Below, piece by piece: positions 47,941 to 60,025 of a DNA stretch of 64,000 nucleotides. The DNA comes from Anoplolepis gracilipes (lineage: Eukaryota > Arthropoda > Insecta > Hymenoptera > Formicidae), in the NCBI RefSeq assembly GCF_047496725.1, contig NC_132973.1, positions 7,539,233 to 7,603,232 of the forward strand. Direction: 5' to 3'. The first letter of the stretch is position 1. Each line of letters starts with the position of its first letter. Both the position numbers and the translations under genes were made by a program. The notes under the pieces are model-generated. The model did no database searches and had not been told where the DNA came from. It saw nothing but the letters and a program-made list of their open reading frames with translations.

Positions 47941-50183
47941 CTTTTGTAAATGATTTTTTTACAAATTTTCTGTCATAAATTGCATCTTGTTAAATTACAA
48001 TAAAAAAAGATATTTAATTCTCTATTAATTCTATCGAAATTGTAGTATTAAATTACAACAGAAAAATAATTGTGTATATTATTCAATATAGCAAGTTTTA
48101 TCATATTAGTTGTCAAGTTACAATAAAGGGAAAATGGTGCACCTTGTTCTCGAAATCTTCAGGCGAAGATGCGAGACGTCTGGCATAAGGAGGTTGATCA
48201 AATTCAAAGGCGCCAAAGTGTTCGATAGCGTCGCGATACATTTGGTACGCATCTCGCAAGATATCGAATTTTGACGCTTTGAATTTGAAGGCGCACAATG
48301 GTAAGGGAGGTTTCGGTTCTTCATAAGGATGAGCCTTTTCCATGTAAACCGGAAACAGAGTCTTGAAGACGTGAACTTTGCTTCTAGCCTATACGAGTCC
48401 GGTAGTCGTAACCCGATTATCAGATTGTCAATATCACAATTTATAATAAATTTTCAACAAGCATAATATAATATTTCTTCTTTGGAAAGACGACTTTTTT
48501 GTTGTAGATTGTAATTTGCATAAGGAATTATTTTATAATATATAATTATTCATTCATTTAAATTAAAATTTGATTTTAATTTAGCGTGCTATATAAATAA
48601 TTTTAATTTAATAATTAATTTTCAATATCCTCTGACATTGATCTTTCAATCGTACTTGAGGAGGTACCCAAGCAGCGGGGTGCACGCGCCGTGTGTCACC
48701 CTCAATTGCCGGGTCCGGTTCGTGCACGTACACGTGTCTCTCGATATAAGGTATATCGTACGTCGGTCTAGGCACAGGTATAGTGACACCAGTTTGTACA
48801 AGTGGTGGCGGCTGTGTCGTGATGATGCTGATGAGATAATTCTCAACGTCGTGGATCGCGCGAATCGGATATTTCATTGAATTGCGTTCTGGACTTTCGT
48901 GCGGATAATGCACCGGCCAATCCGGATGCGGCGGTTTGCCTTTCAGCCTCATTGCCATGCACTTCCCATCGGTCAGTCCTGAAGAATTGGTGTTTGCGCA
49001 ATTTTTCTCGTTTCTTTCTCTTTCTTTATTAATATTAATAGAATAATACATTTTAATGCGATATAAAGTGGATCGATTATTATGTCACGAATCTTGCGAC
49101 TGTTCTCGTGAGTATATCTCGTTTACTGTAATGCACCTTTTATCAATTCCTTGGTGATGTCGACGCCACTCTCGACAAACATTCTCTCGATGATGTCCTC
49201 ATTCAGCTGGATACGCAGCTCCTCCTGCACGTCGAAACACTGCCTGAAGAGATCCTGTACGAGCTCCGTGTATGGCGGACTCTGCATCTTGTCCCGCGGT
49301 CTGCCGCGCTCGTCCTTGAAGACCCACGGATAAAGCACCAGCATGGTATTCTCGCATAGCTCGATCATCATTTGCGCCATAAATCGCTCGTATCTTTCCA
49401 GCCTCTCAGCCTCTTCTTTCGCCTGTTTCTTCTCCTCCACAGCTCGCCTTTTCACGCAGACGATTTTTGCGTGAATATACGCGATTCCGCATTTCATTCT
49501 TTTTTTCGCGTCCACGCAAGTTTTATTAATCTCACGGCGACATCGCGGGATCGTCTCGAGCATGTTCGAGTAAAAATATCGCGGACAGTTAGACAGAAAT
49601 TTATAACGTACGCGACAAAGTTATCTAGTTTTAAGTTTACTTGCGTCATTGTTTAATCTCATAATTCGTCTCACGATGATGAAACTATATTATTAATTAA
49701 GATCAAGGATTAGAAATTCCTGGCTTGGCAAAATAAATTTCTTTTCAATCACCTAATGGCTTCCTCCTTCTGCCATCGAACTACTTCTTCGGGGGCCCGT
49801 TCAAACACATCCTGTCGCCACTTGGGAGCTTCCAAGTGCTGTGCCCTCTTTATCTCGTCCATCAGCAGCTTCCGCAGACGCGGACAGTGCGCGCCAAACA
49901 TCAGGTTCACCATCTTACCATCCTGCAGGAACATCCAAGCGGGCTCGCTTCGACCACGGAATCTCGCCAAGTCATCGATGTCATTGTTCCGCGCGACCGC
50001 GTAATCCACCGCGTCGCCTACCTCTATCTTGACCTTTTTCAGGGTACTTGTCATGGCAGTGCATGGTCCGCTCCAGTCCGAATACACGTCCACGACGATC
50101 AGGCCTGGGCGACTCAATAACTGTCGCCACTCCTCGTCGGTGTTCACCTCGACTTGTAGAGCCGCAGACCCAGCTTTCTTCAT
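47653..50183 (-). CDS. Thioredoxin-domain protein, TXNDC3/TXNDC6-like (spliced)
   Basis: The join on the minus strand is 50183-49753, 49447-49137, 48978-48656, 48388-48143, 47940-47653: 1599 bases, 532 residues, with all four junctions at AG/GT in matching phase. Residues 1-110 form a thioredoxin fold: a VVDVYSDW strand leading to W37-S-G-P-C41, and a likely cis-proline at P81 (EPAW). A Lys/Glu-rich helix follows, then a Pro-rich middle (HPDWPVHYP, HPAAWVPPQ), a Lys/Phe segment and a strongly acidic tail. This layout resembles the NME8/NME9 (TXNDC3/TXNDC6) group, which acts in axonemes of cilia and sperm flagella, but I see no nucleoside diphosphate kinase domain. The first active-site Cys is Ser, so disulfide reductase activity is unlikely and a binding or structural role is more probable. 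The start has A at -3. The second exon's acceptor is the least certain border. Confidence 0.85.
48143..48388 (-). CDS. Thioredoxin-domain gene exon 4
   Basis: 82 codons in phase 0/0 between TATAG (ending 48389) and AAG|GTGCAC. The frame is open upstream of the first Met (RSKVHVFKTLFPVY precedes MEKAHPYEEP), showing that this Met is internal. The acceptor's pyrimidine tract is weak. Confidence 0.75.
48656..48978 (-). CDS. Thioredoxin-domain gene exon 3
   Basis: The acceptor AATTCTTCAG ends at 48979. Two bases complete a Gly codon, then 107 codons run to CAA|GTACGA. Pro/His-rich with HPDWPVHYPHE and HPAAWVPPQ. The donor is moderate, but it gives phase 0 as the next exon needs. Confidence 0.8.
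49137..49447 (-). CDS. Thioredoxin-domain gene exon 2
   Basis: Encodes a Lys/Glu/Arg-rich helix (RAVEEKKQAKEEAERLERY) followed by a globular-looking segment (TMLVLYPWVFKDERG) and ends in AAAAG|GTGCAT, phase 1. The acceptor is placed at AAAAG ending 49448. Another in-phase AG farther upstream would add a short Cys-containing stretch, so the left border is uncertain. Confidence 0.75.
49753..50183 (-). CDS. Thioredoxin-domain gene exon 1 (thioredoxin fold)
   Basis: Starts at MKKAGSAAL, 15-20 residues before the first strand as usual for the family, and ends ATT AG|GTGATT in phase 2. The frame is open further upstream, but those codons look like leader and would put a long extension in front of the domain. 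Confidence 0.85.
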
Positions 50184-51793
50184 GATATTTCGCTGCGAAT
50201 TATTTCGGCAACTCCTATCTCGCGAAGAGACAAATATTCTCGCTAACTGCGTGAAGTGCCGCTCGAGAGACGAGTGCGAGATGAAGGATAACGCGAGTGT
50301 TGATAACAATCTCTTTAAAACGATTCTTCCGAGACGTTCAAGTGGAGCAAAATGTCTGGCGTATTTCTTTAATATATATGACGATAATTTAGCACCTTTG
50401 ATATTTCTGATTATATATTTTTTATTCGTTATATATATTTTTTCAGAATTTTGTAATATTTAAATATAATTCTTAACAACACTTTTTTACATAAATGTAT
50501 ATTCTAAATAATATCATTACATTTTATATCATATTTTGGAAATTTTGTTATTACTTTTAATTGTTATTATTAATTATTATTAGAATAAAATTTTCGTGGT
50601 TGATAAAAGTTTTATTTCTATAAGGCATCATCTCTCTTTATATACATATGTATGTATACGTGCATTGATAATGACGCCGAAATGATTACTTCAGTTTCCT
50701 TGCATACATTATAGAGACGCAGTTGCGGATGCAAATTGGTGGAAAAAACGATGCTTGTTTCAGCGGCGCGCGAGATAACGAGCTCGAGATTGCCTCGCTC
50801 GAGCGTGAAGAGACCGACTTGTGTTTCTCGCGCGCGTAAGGAGAGGCGAAAAGAGAAGAGTGCAGGAAAGAGAGATCGGGGCCGCCGATAATGTCAGCGT
50901 CGGCTCCGCGCACTTACGACCGCGGCGGCGACGTCGTTTAGGTTTACGTTCTTAATTCACGTCCAGCCGCGATAATTAGTCTCGGACGAGATCGCGAGGC
51001 GACTCTTGACACATCCAGTCTCTCTTCCAGAGAACCTCCGATATGAATCACGAACGAGATCCACGCCGCGCAATCTTGATTGGTTCCGTCACACGCAAGA
51101 AAAAAGATTTCCGCCCGTATATGTAGCGTTTATCAAATTAAACAAAATTCAATAAAAAAGAAAAGCAAACATTCTTGCTCTAATACGTAGAAAGGATACG
51201 AGAGCGATTAACATGCGATCTCATGATTTCATCGTCGGAGTGACGATGACTCATACAGGAAAAGCGATCGGACCGGACGACGCTGATCCTTATTCCGTTT
51301 CCAGAAATGCTCCCGCAGTTTCGCGGGAACCGACAGGCGCCGTTCATTGCGACGTCATTCGCCACGACCGGAAGAACGGCAAGATCTAAGTAAAAAATTG
51401 CGACCGCAAGTTATGACGCTCATAGCAAAGATAATGAGTGCGATAAAAATAATTATAATAGCGGTCGTGAGAATGCGATAGTTAATTGTTAATCTTTTCG
51501 ATAATTGTCACATATATTTTGCTTCACATTATATAGAATGCTTTACATGTAACGTTTTAGTATATAATCTATTTTTTATTTTCTCCTTATTTTTAACCGA
51601 AACATATGTATGATTGGTAAGCGCTAAGGATATGTTTTTCAAATTAAATATCATTCACAAGTTAAATTAATCCAAGAATTTTATCTTTTATTTATTTCCA
51701 AACAAATTTTAATTTTAAAATATTTTAGTCTGAAAAAATATATATACTTTATATTAAATATTAAAAAAATTCTTTTTTTAAATACTATGAATA

Positions 51794-51824
<31 letters not shown>

Positions 51825-53779
51825 CATTTAAAAATATATTGAAAATATATATCTCCTGTCTTTTACGGAAAAAAAATTTTCATTTTTTTCTTGGTAAGCA
51901 ATTAACCATCTTGATATGCAAGTATGTACATTGCTGTAATTTATCGTTTCGTTTCATCGTTTCTTCTCTTCAATCACATGTATTTCGTATATATTGCAAC
52001 TTAAGCGATGTCAATTGAGGTCGTCACACGTGCCGTCAAGTATTGCGCCATTAATTTTTAATTTTTTTGCAATGTCCGATAACAAAACACAGGCCACCGT
52101 GCGAACGTGCTCGATGATCAAACTCGATTTTTCACAGAACAGCAAATTTCAATCATTCGCGAGGATTCAGCGACTATGGACACTAAGATTCCGGTTTGCT
52201 GACGAATCAAAACCGTGACTGGAATTTGTCGTGTTGTGAGAAATCAATTCTCGGGTCAATCGAGTTCATTCGCGCGCAAGCAAAGTGGAAAAACGTAATA
52301 GCGAGTACTTGCACAATATAAGTTGAAATTGCAGAATATAATCGTATGAAGAAACACATTCGTGAAAAATATGAGTATCAAATTTTCATCTGATATGTCC
52401 TGCTAATAAAATATCTTAAAATGTCTAAAATATAATTTTAGACAATCTGTGTATTTTTCGCGACAAAAATCAACACAAATTTATTAATAATTTTTTATTA
52501 TTATTTATTTAATTTATTTATATGTCACATATATATTGGAATATATGTATGTATTCTAATATATATTTTATATAAATTAATTTCTTACAAAATATTTTCA
52601 TTCTTTATGCGCGTTTGATTTTATTTAAATTAATTTCAGTAAAATTATCCATTATTGTTAGTTATTCCATTATATTCATTAATTAGACTCCAATATTTTA
52701 TGAAAATTTTTTATAATGTTATTTAAATTACTCAAATTAATAAATGACTGAATTAAAATAAAATTTATACGAATTTAGCTCACGCAGTAAAGTTTATGTG
52801 CGCGAATCCTCGAGCGTCCTCATTCGTCAATTTTATTTCAGCATAATAATAGTGAGCCGCGAGCAAAGAAATGCGTCTAAACGCGTCTATCAAGCTAACG
52901 ATCACGCCTTGTAAAAGCATGTTTACGATCCCATTGAGTGCCGCATTGTTTCGCGGCCGCGATTGACCGCGGTGGCGGAAAGAAATCGTCGCCACCACGA
53001 CTACACCGTCGGCTCCTTCTAAACAAAGAAAACGACGACGATGCCACGGAGAGTTGCTATAAAGGCAAATAGTGAGACGAGAAACGAGCCCAATGAGGCT
53101 TAACGATGCATTTGCATTGGTCATTAAGATCGCTAGGAAAGTCTGGTGTCGGCCGGTTTTGCTTAACAAATGCACGCAAGATTAGATGAAAGTGACGGTT
53201 TTATCTTGCAGTTTTCTTGCGCAATACCCCCAATACGCTTTCCCGCACTACTCGTGCTTCTCATCAAGCTTTGATACTATCAACCCGCTAGTAGCTAGTA
53301 TATGGATACCAGTATTTTGCATCCGAGCAATATTAAAGTGTAAGATATATAAAACAGTTCTTATTTAGAAAATTTATTCAAATTTTTTATAAAACTTAAT
53401 ACAAATTATGGTTAATTAAGAATTAGAGCATGAAAAAAGAATACATTGATTAAATATTAAAAAGAGTTAATTAAATTTGACAGAAGAACTATACACGTCT
53501 CAAAATAAATAAAAAAACGCAAATATAATATTATTAAATGGTATAAAATAAATAAATATATAAAAATACTCTCTTCCATTATATCTTAATATAAGAAATA
53601 AAAAAATAATTCTGCACGCGCGAATTCAGCGCATGTACATCAGTAACTAACTAACAATGAGTATAAAAGAATTAAATTTAAATTCGAATTTTTTATTGTA
53701 TTAAAAAAATTCAAAGATTTCTAAAGAATGAAAGAAAAACAGATTCTTTATAAATAACTAGCCTTTTACTATTGGAATT
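50184..53779. other. Upstream of thioredoxin-domain gene; intergenic
   Basis: Contains the gene's proximal leader (to about 50,340), a CpG-rich promoter-like patch at 50,740-51,060 and a further GC-rich patch at 52,780-53,170 with a 131-codon minus-strand frame that lacks other support. The remainder is AT-rich, with a small (AT)n near 51797-51812. Confidence 0.45.
50740..51060 (-). promoter_or_regulatory. CpG-rich patch with minus-strand splice donor
   Basis: A GC/CpG-rich stretch with a good minus-strand donor, GTAAGTGC, starting at 50917. A plausible minus-strand acceptor (CTTCACGCAG) lies about 65 bases ahead of the ATG at 50183. Together they could form a non-coding first exon and leader intron for the thioredoxin-domain gene. 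A plus-strand GTAAGG also occurs at 50837, so the promoter could serve the other direction. Confidence 0.35.
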
Positions 53780-53785
53780 ATGTAT
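53780..53785. repeat. Possible target-site duplication, left (ATGTAT)
   Basis: ATGTAT lies directly outside the left terminus and is repeated at 54668-54673. The word is short and the element ends are not sharply defined, so TGTA or ATGTA are alternatives. Confidence 0.45.
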
Positions 53786-53965
53786 GTCGTAGGCAAATGG
53801 TTATTTTAGGAAAATAGCTTTTGACTGGGTAAATGCTATCTGACGGATCAAATGGCTTTCATTCGTTTATTTGTGTTCAAATGCTATTTTCCTAGGCAAA
53901 CAGCATTTGTCTAAACACTGATTAGGAAAATAGAAATAAAGATTTTGTAAAGCAAAAATAGTGAA
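53786..53965 (+). repeat. Left terminal inverted repeat
   Basis: Pairs with 54488-54667 over nearly its whole length; the match fades after AGCAAAAATAG. Confidence 0.8.
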
Positions 53966-54487
53966 TATTTAAAAATAAAAATTTAGTATGTTTAAAAAAA
54001 TACTTTGATATTTTTTACTCCTATGCAAACAATACACTAATACATAGCCTTTTTTTAAAATACATAATATATATTATATAAAAAGTAAAAATCTCACAAT
54101 CTAAATTAATAATAAATTTAAAAAGCTAGTAACAGTTCATGATAAATATGTTTTATTGCAAAAATTTTCTCTTTATGCTTTTTTAAATTAAGATTTTTTG
54201 TTTAATCAATTAAATAATTAGAAAGAATAATGCCCTTGAAAAATACAGAATTTTGAGATTTCTTAGAATATTTATGTTAAGAACATTACACAACAATAAA
54301 TACTTTATTAGCGATTGGATTGATTAGGCTCATATAATCCAATTTATTTCTATAAGCTCATATTGATAATAATATCTCTAGCATGTTTCTATAAACTTGC
54401 AAATTCTGGATTGATTTTCAAAATATTTCAGTTAATTATTTTATTCTATTTTAATTCTATTAAACTGAAATACTCGAATCTTTCCAC

Positions 54488-54667
54488 TCTATTTTTGCTT
54501 TACAAACTATTCTTTATTTCTATTTTCCTAAATAGTGTTCAGGCAAATGCTGTTTGCCTAGGAAAATAGCATTTGAACACAAATAAACGAATGAAAGCTA
54601 TTTGACCAGCGAGATAGCATTTGCCTAGTCAAAAGCTATTTTCCTAAAATAACCATTTGCTTACGAC
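54488..54667 (-). repeat. Right terminal inverted repeat
   Basis: Reverse-complement counterpart of 53786-53965, with scattered substitutions and small indels. Confidence 0.8.
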
Positions 54668-55496
54668 ATGTATATTATCTTATCAGAGATCAAAAAATCG
54701 TAGAATAATAGATTATTTAGAAAGTTCATGATATAACATTTTGTTTCGAAATATATTATTCACTTAATCATAAAATCTTTTCCATCATGTTCCATCGACA
54801 TAACGAATTTTATTAGCGTTACACGATAGTTCTGAATCAAAAGAACGTTTGTGGACTTAATGAAATTATCAATCTGGTTCTCTTGAGTTGATTTTTTACA
54901 ATATCAAGGTCTTGAGAAAAATATCCACGGGTCTTCGCAAAATTATTCATATCAAGGTTATCCTGTTAATCTGTTAATAATACATTCTTAAATTACAGTG
55001 CTTACGTAACGAAATGTCTGCGGAAATTATAACTGGCGCCAAGAATTACGTGCGCTCTCAAGATCAGCAAAGAATATTACACATAGTGTCATATAGATCC
55101 TGTATTTTTTTTTTCTCCATTCTCCGATCAATTTGGAGATCTTTATGTAACAAAAACAGTTTTGAAACTATACAATATTTTAAATATCAGAAATTATGTA
55201 GATTTAAACGAAAATATAAATGACACTATATATTTTTATTAAATTTTATGTAAATCTTATTTCGACGAAATTTTAGTTTTAGAAATTAAATGTAAAAAAT
55301 TTGTTAAAATTGTAGAACGACATTGTAAGACATTTAAATTTTTACTACGAAAAAGTTGATTTGCGCTAATTTCTTTATTCAGGCATAATCTTTTCTTCAT
55401 AATTATAGATGTATTCAACATTTCAATATTTGGATATGACATAAACTTATTTGATATGACACTTCTCAGTATAAAATATTTTTTTGTTACTTAGAA

Positions 55497-55500
<4 letters not shown>

Positions 55501-55540
<40 letters not shown>
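55501..55540. repeat. (TA)n microsatellite
   Basis: A pure TA run of 40 bases. Confidence 0.95.
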
Positions 55541-55545
<5 letters not shown>

Positions 55546-55612
55546 TTATGTTTATTTATAATTTTTATTTATATAATTATCATTCTCGCAAGAGTCCCGT
55601 GGATCCGCAAAA

Positions 55613-55729
55613 ATGCGGATGTATTCGTCAACGCCGTTCATATGCACATCCGGTTTGCTTTCTTTACCCCGGGTCAACTTCATGGGAGAATTCTCGGTAC
55701 TGATCCACGAAACTTTCCTCGTTCGTCAA
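55613..55729 (+). other. Weak candidate plus-strand first coding exon
   Basis: ATG with a good context (CAAAAATG) opens 39 codons that end exactly in phase 0 at a strong donor, CAA|GTAAGTATG. The frame closes soon after in the would-be intron. No partner exon was found downstream. A 7-bp hairpin (ATCCGCA/TGCGGAT, 55602-55619) covers the start codon. Confidence 0.2.
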
Positions 55730-57619
55730 GTAAGTATGTACACGATACAAATCGTGTTAACGTGCAATGCACGATAATCACGAATGTGACTCACAGTATA
55801 GTCGCCATTATACAAGCCAGTACAAATATCACATATGTATATAGGTATTCTTGAAATATCGAATAATTTACAATAAAAAATGGAGCAATAAAAAAGTATA
55901 TTATATGTTCTATGATTGTCATTTTGTTTTGAAAAATGTACAGCTCGTTAAATTAATATGTTTAGAAGTCTAGACACGCACATTTGACGATGTTATACAA
56001 TCCTATAGATATTAAACAAAAGCACGTTCGATACAATAAAATTCACAAGAGGTACATATATACTTGTTACAGGAATCTCTTTTTGCTGCGAGTAAGAGAA
56101 AAAGAAAAACTTCGTAACTCGCTCGTTAATTAACTGCCGTCATTTGTCATAGCTAGACGAACGAGGAAGAATAATGAGCATGCGTCGGGAAAGAGTGAAA
56201 CATCGCTTCTGCGTCTTGATTAATTTGTAAGTTAAATCGTCGTGAGAGTTTAGCGAAACCTTGATAAACAAAGAGACGATGAATATAAATCAGGTGTTTG
56301 AAAGAAGACATTTCTTATTAAACAGAGAGAAAATCCTTTCGGATCTCCTGACAGCGCATTTAAGAAGTTAATATTTTATCATTCTTGTTTATAACAGCTG
56401 TAGAGTATTGGAAACATTTATTGACACGACGCATTTCAATAATATTTATTAAAATTGTTGAGCTAGAATGTCTATTTTTTTTAATTATGTAACATTTTTA
56501 ATTACATATTTTAATTTATTCAATCTGGCAATTTTTAACTTGTTTCATTCTATACTCATTAAACAAACAAAATGTATTAACGTTGGATTCTTATCTGTGT
56601 ATTTCTATTTCTATATATTTATCTAATTATTATAATTTTGTAATAAATATTATAATTTTCAAACTTTACAACGCAGAAACTTATTTAAATGGATAAAATC
56701 TCACAATCAGTTTAGGAAAATAAAATTATATGTATAAAATATAGAGTTAAAGTTTTCATAAAATTTTAACGTTACAATTTACGAAATCATACTCCTAATC
56801 GCCCAATTTACTATAATTTCATCAGCAAAAGATCTTGCTATTACGTTCTATCAATCCCAAGATTGCGCATGTTTATTACTTCATCCATGCACAATTATTA
56901 TCTCGTCGACAAAGTACGCACCATTAATATACTCCGGAAATAATTAATCCCGCGAAAGAATGTCGACGGCGGCAACTGAAATTAATCGCTCGTCCTCCGT
57001 CTCTTTATCAAGTTGTTTATCGTTCAAACGCTATTCGCGATGTAAATTCTTCTAAGTATGTTTTACGACTGTAAATTTATCAGAAAAGTAATTGGAAAAA
57101 AGCATAAAAATATTATCTTGGAAGAAACCAATTATTTTAAAATTTAGCTTTAAAAAAACTTTTTGATTTATTTTTTTTTCAACAAAAATATTTTCTGTTA
57201 ATATATATCTTTATTAGAGAAAAAAATATATAATTGATATAACTATATATTTATTAAAATAATAAAAAGAATATAAACAAAAGAGTGTCTTTATGATGCG
57301 AACATCTTTATTGATACTCGAGGAGGATATTTTTCATTAAAACGTGATCAATAATTATTTACTCGATTTAGCAACAAGTGTCTTCGATAGAATATACGAT
57401 GTGTTCCGGATGTACAATTTGTTTTTCTCTCGTTTCTAATCGCCTTACTCAACCATGACGCGCGTTCAAACGAGTTCGGTATGCGCCGTAAAATTGTCTG
57501 GCCATTTGTCATCTTCATACCATCGCTTCATAACTTCATGCATATTCGATTATGTCGGTTGACCGATCCTAGGTCGAGCACGTTTAACTCTCAAATTATC
57601 AACGTCAGTATTATACAAG

Positions 57620-57647
57620 TTTAAATCACAGTTTCCAGTGATTTAAA
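57620..57647. other. Short perfect hairpin
   Basis: TTTAAATCAC (57620-57629) and GTGATTTAAA (57638-57647) are exact complements across an 8-base loop. Confidence 0.6.
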
Positions 57648-59941
57648 AGACTTTGAGGACATTTATTTTCGATTCTTATCATACGTAATATTCATTTATT
57701 TATTAATCAATAGAGCGAAATTATCACATAATTTTTTACTTGTAATAATATCAGAAATTACTAAAAATATCAAAGAAGAAAAAAATAACAAAAATTATAT
57801 CTATATTCAGAAATAAATAAAAAGGTATATTTATTATACATGTATATATTATTATAGATAAATAAACTTTATTTTTTCAATAAAGTTTACTTTTTTATAA
57901 TCCTGATAATTAATAATTTTCGCTAAATTTAATAAAAAATCCTATATCCGTTGATCTAAAAATTTTTGCACAAACAATATGTCTGGCATCGAACTTCATA
58001 ATTCTAGATCGACTTCGAGACATGCGTGAATGAGTATGAGTAAGACGATTTCCGCCTTTCAGTAAGGAAGAAGGGCATATTAAGCGTAATGGTCGGAAAC
58101 ATCAATTCTCATTAGAGCGTAGGAGATCGCATACCATCGCTGACACCCACCAAACGGCGGCGAATTGTTAAAAGGTTATACAATGTAACGCGTGCACACT
58201 CATTAGCGTAACGTCAGGGCGCAATGTATCGTCGCACGCTCCTGAAAGACTCATTTCAGAAATTCAATGTTTATAAATCACGATTAGGAAAAACATTTCG
58301 AAAAATAATAAATTCTATTTATTTTTTTTCTATATTCTTTATTACATATTTTTATTATGGTTGTGTAAAATTTATGTTTTTGTAATTTAATAATATCTCT
58401 ATAATAATATAATTTTCCATATTTCGTACGAGTTTAATACTAATAAATTACTAATATAATATCGAAATCCAAATTTTAAACTGTAATTTAAATTTTATTT
58501 AATTTTTTAAATTAAATAAAAAAATTTATTTTATAATTTTATTTATAATTATTAATTTTCAAGTTAATTTGCTTGATCATTCAATAATGTATTAATTAAT
58601 TTATTTATTATAAATACGCAAGAATTCATAGAATTTATATAATATTTATAAATTATATTTGCCTTTTAAAAGATGTTCTTACAATTAATTATATATCATT
58701 AATATCACTATACATCTGTATTAATGTTAATTTTAAATAATAGCACCTAATAATATACGAGTAATATCTAAAAATGTATCTAAAAATGTTTTTGGCACAT
58801 ACACTACATTGCACATAAAGTCTGCAATTACATACGTCGCGACATGTTGCATCTATAATATGTAATATGCAAAGTATTGCCAAGATTGTGTAGTCGCGAA
58901 TTAGATAGACCATTATCATTGGATAAAATGCGCGATTTAACGATTTTCTTCCTGCACGTTGCTTTCGCGAACAGATACACGATACGATGCGAACAAAGAT
59001 TGGTTAATGGGCAAAATACATGTGCTGCGGTAATTAATTATGTGCGAGTTATAGTTGATAATTAAAAGAATTTAAACGTTTTGTTTTTTATTTACCAATA
59101 CATTAAATACATATAATACAATATAATCAAATATTGATTTAATTAAATAAAAATTTAAATATATTATTACCCGATATATTTAGAAAATTATGATGTACAA
59201 CTTGAATTAAAATTAATATGTATTTAGACATATAAATTTAGGTTGATAAAATTCTCTCAGCAGACTTTGTCAATTAAGATATCCAAGTTCATAGATATTC
59301 AAGGAAATCTTCATTAACGTTTAGGAAAAGAAAGAATTTTTAGACTGCATAGTAGAGACTTGCAAGATTCTCATGGGAATCGCGGGGTGATATACCGAGG
59401 TGTGGCGCGGGCAAATTTATTAGCATTTCAATGAAAAATATTTACGCCTAAGCCCGCTAGACACGCATAACGCGACTAAAGCCGCGCACAAGGACCAACG
59501 GCAATAAATAACACTGCATGCTGTCTTATATTGAGAATATATGAGAATAATGGAGATTTTTTAAAATAAAAAATTTCTCGTTTAAATAAGATATATAAAT
59601 AAGTATTTAAATATACATATATGTATATACATATACCTATACATATAGAGATGTCAAAATAGTATTTTATTAATAAAGATCTATTTTTTTATAAGTAAAA
59701 TTTAATAAACAAAATAAATCCTAGTGGTTGTTTCAAACAAATATAAAATAATAAATTTATAAATTATAAATTATTTTATATACCTGACTCCGAGCTTCGG
59801 GCTCCTCTTATTTTTCTACAAATAAAATAATAAAAATAATTGTAAAAAATAGTAATGTAATTATAAATGATTTTTTCTCGAAATTATTTCGAATCAAACG
59901 CTAAATAATTATTTTCGAAAGACGATATGTTAGAAAAGATT

Positions 59942-60025
59942 GCACGCTGCAACAACATTGCGACGCAATTGTATCGGCATCCCAGCTGCTGATACATGTG
60001 CAACACGCGTAACGTTGCAGCGTGC
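59942..60025. other. GC-rich three-helix inverted-repeat structure
   Basis: The outer arms GCACGCTGCAAC (59942-59953) and GTTGCAGCGTGC (60014-60025) are perfect 12-base complements. Inside lie ATTGC/GCAAT (59957-59961 with 59965-59969) and GTATCGGCA/TGCTGATAC (59971-59979 with 59987-59995, one G-T pair). Together they could fold as a junction with two hairpins on an outer stem. It is not a tRNA: the lengths and invariant positions do not fit. Confidence 0.5.

Larger units (their letters stand above)
53786..54667. mobile_element. Foldback / MITE-like element, ~180-bp terminal inverted repeats
   Basis: The arms 53786-53965 and 54488-54667 are inverted copies with few differences and end GTCGTAGGC/GCTTACGAC. 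About 520 bp of AT-rich sequence between them has no transposase frame, so this is a non-autonomous element. Each arm itself contains a near-palindrome: AGGAAAATAGCTTTTG (53808-53823) against CAAATGCTATTTTCCT (53878-53893). The superfamily cannot be named from these termini. Confidence 0.8.

Noticed and set aside
52780..53175. 131-codon minus-strand frame
   Set aside because: Open only because the patch is GC-rich. The protein shows no recognisable domain and no clear splice or promoter context. Kept as unexplained.
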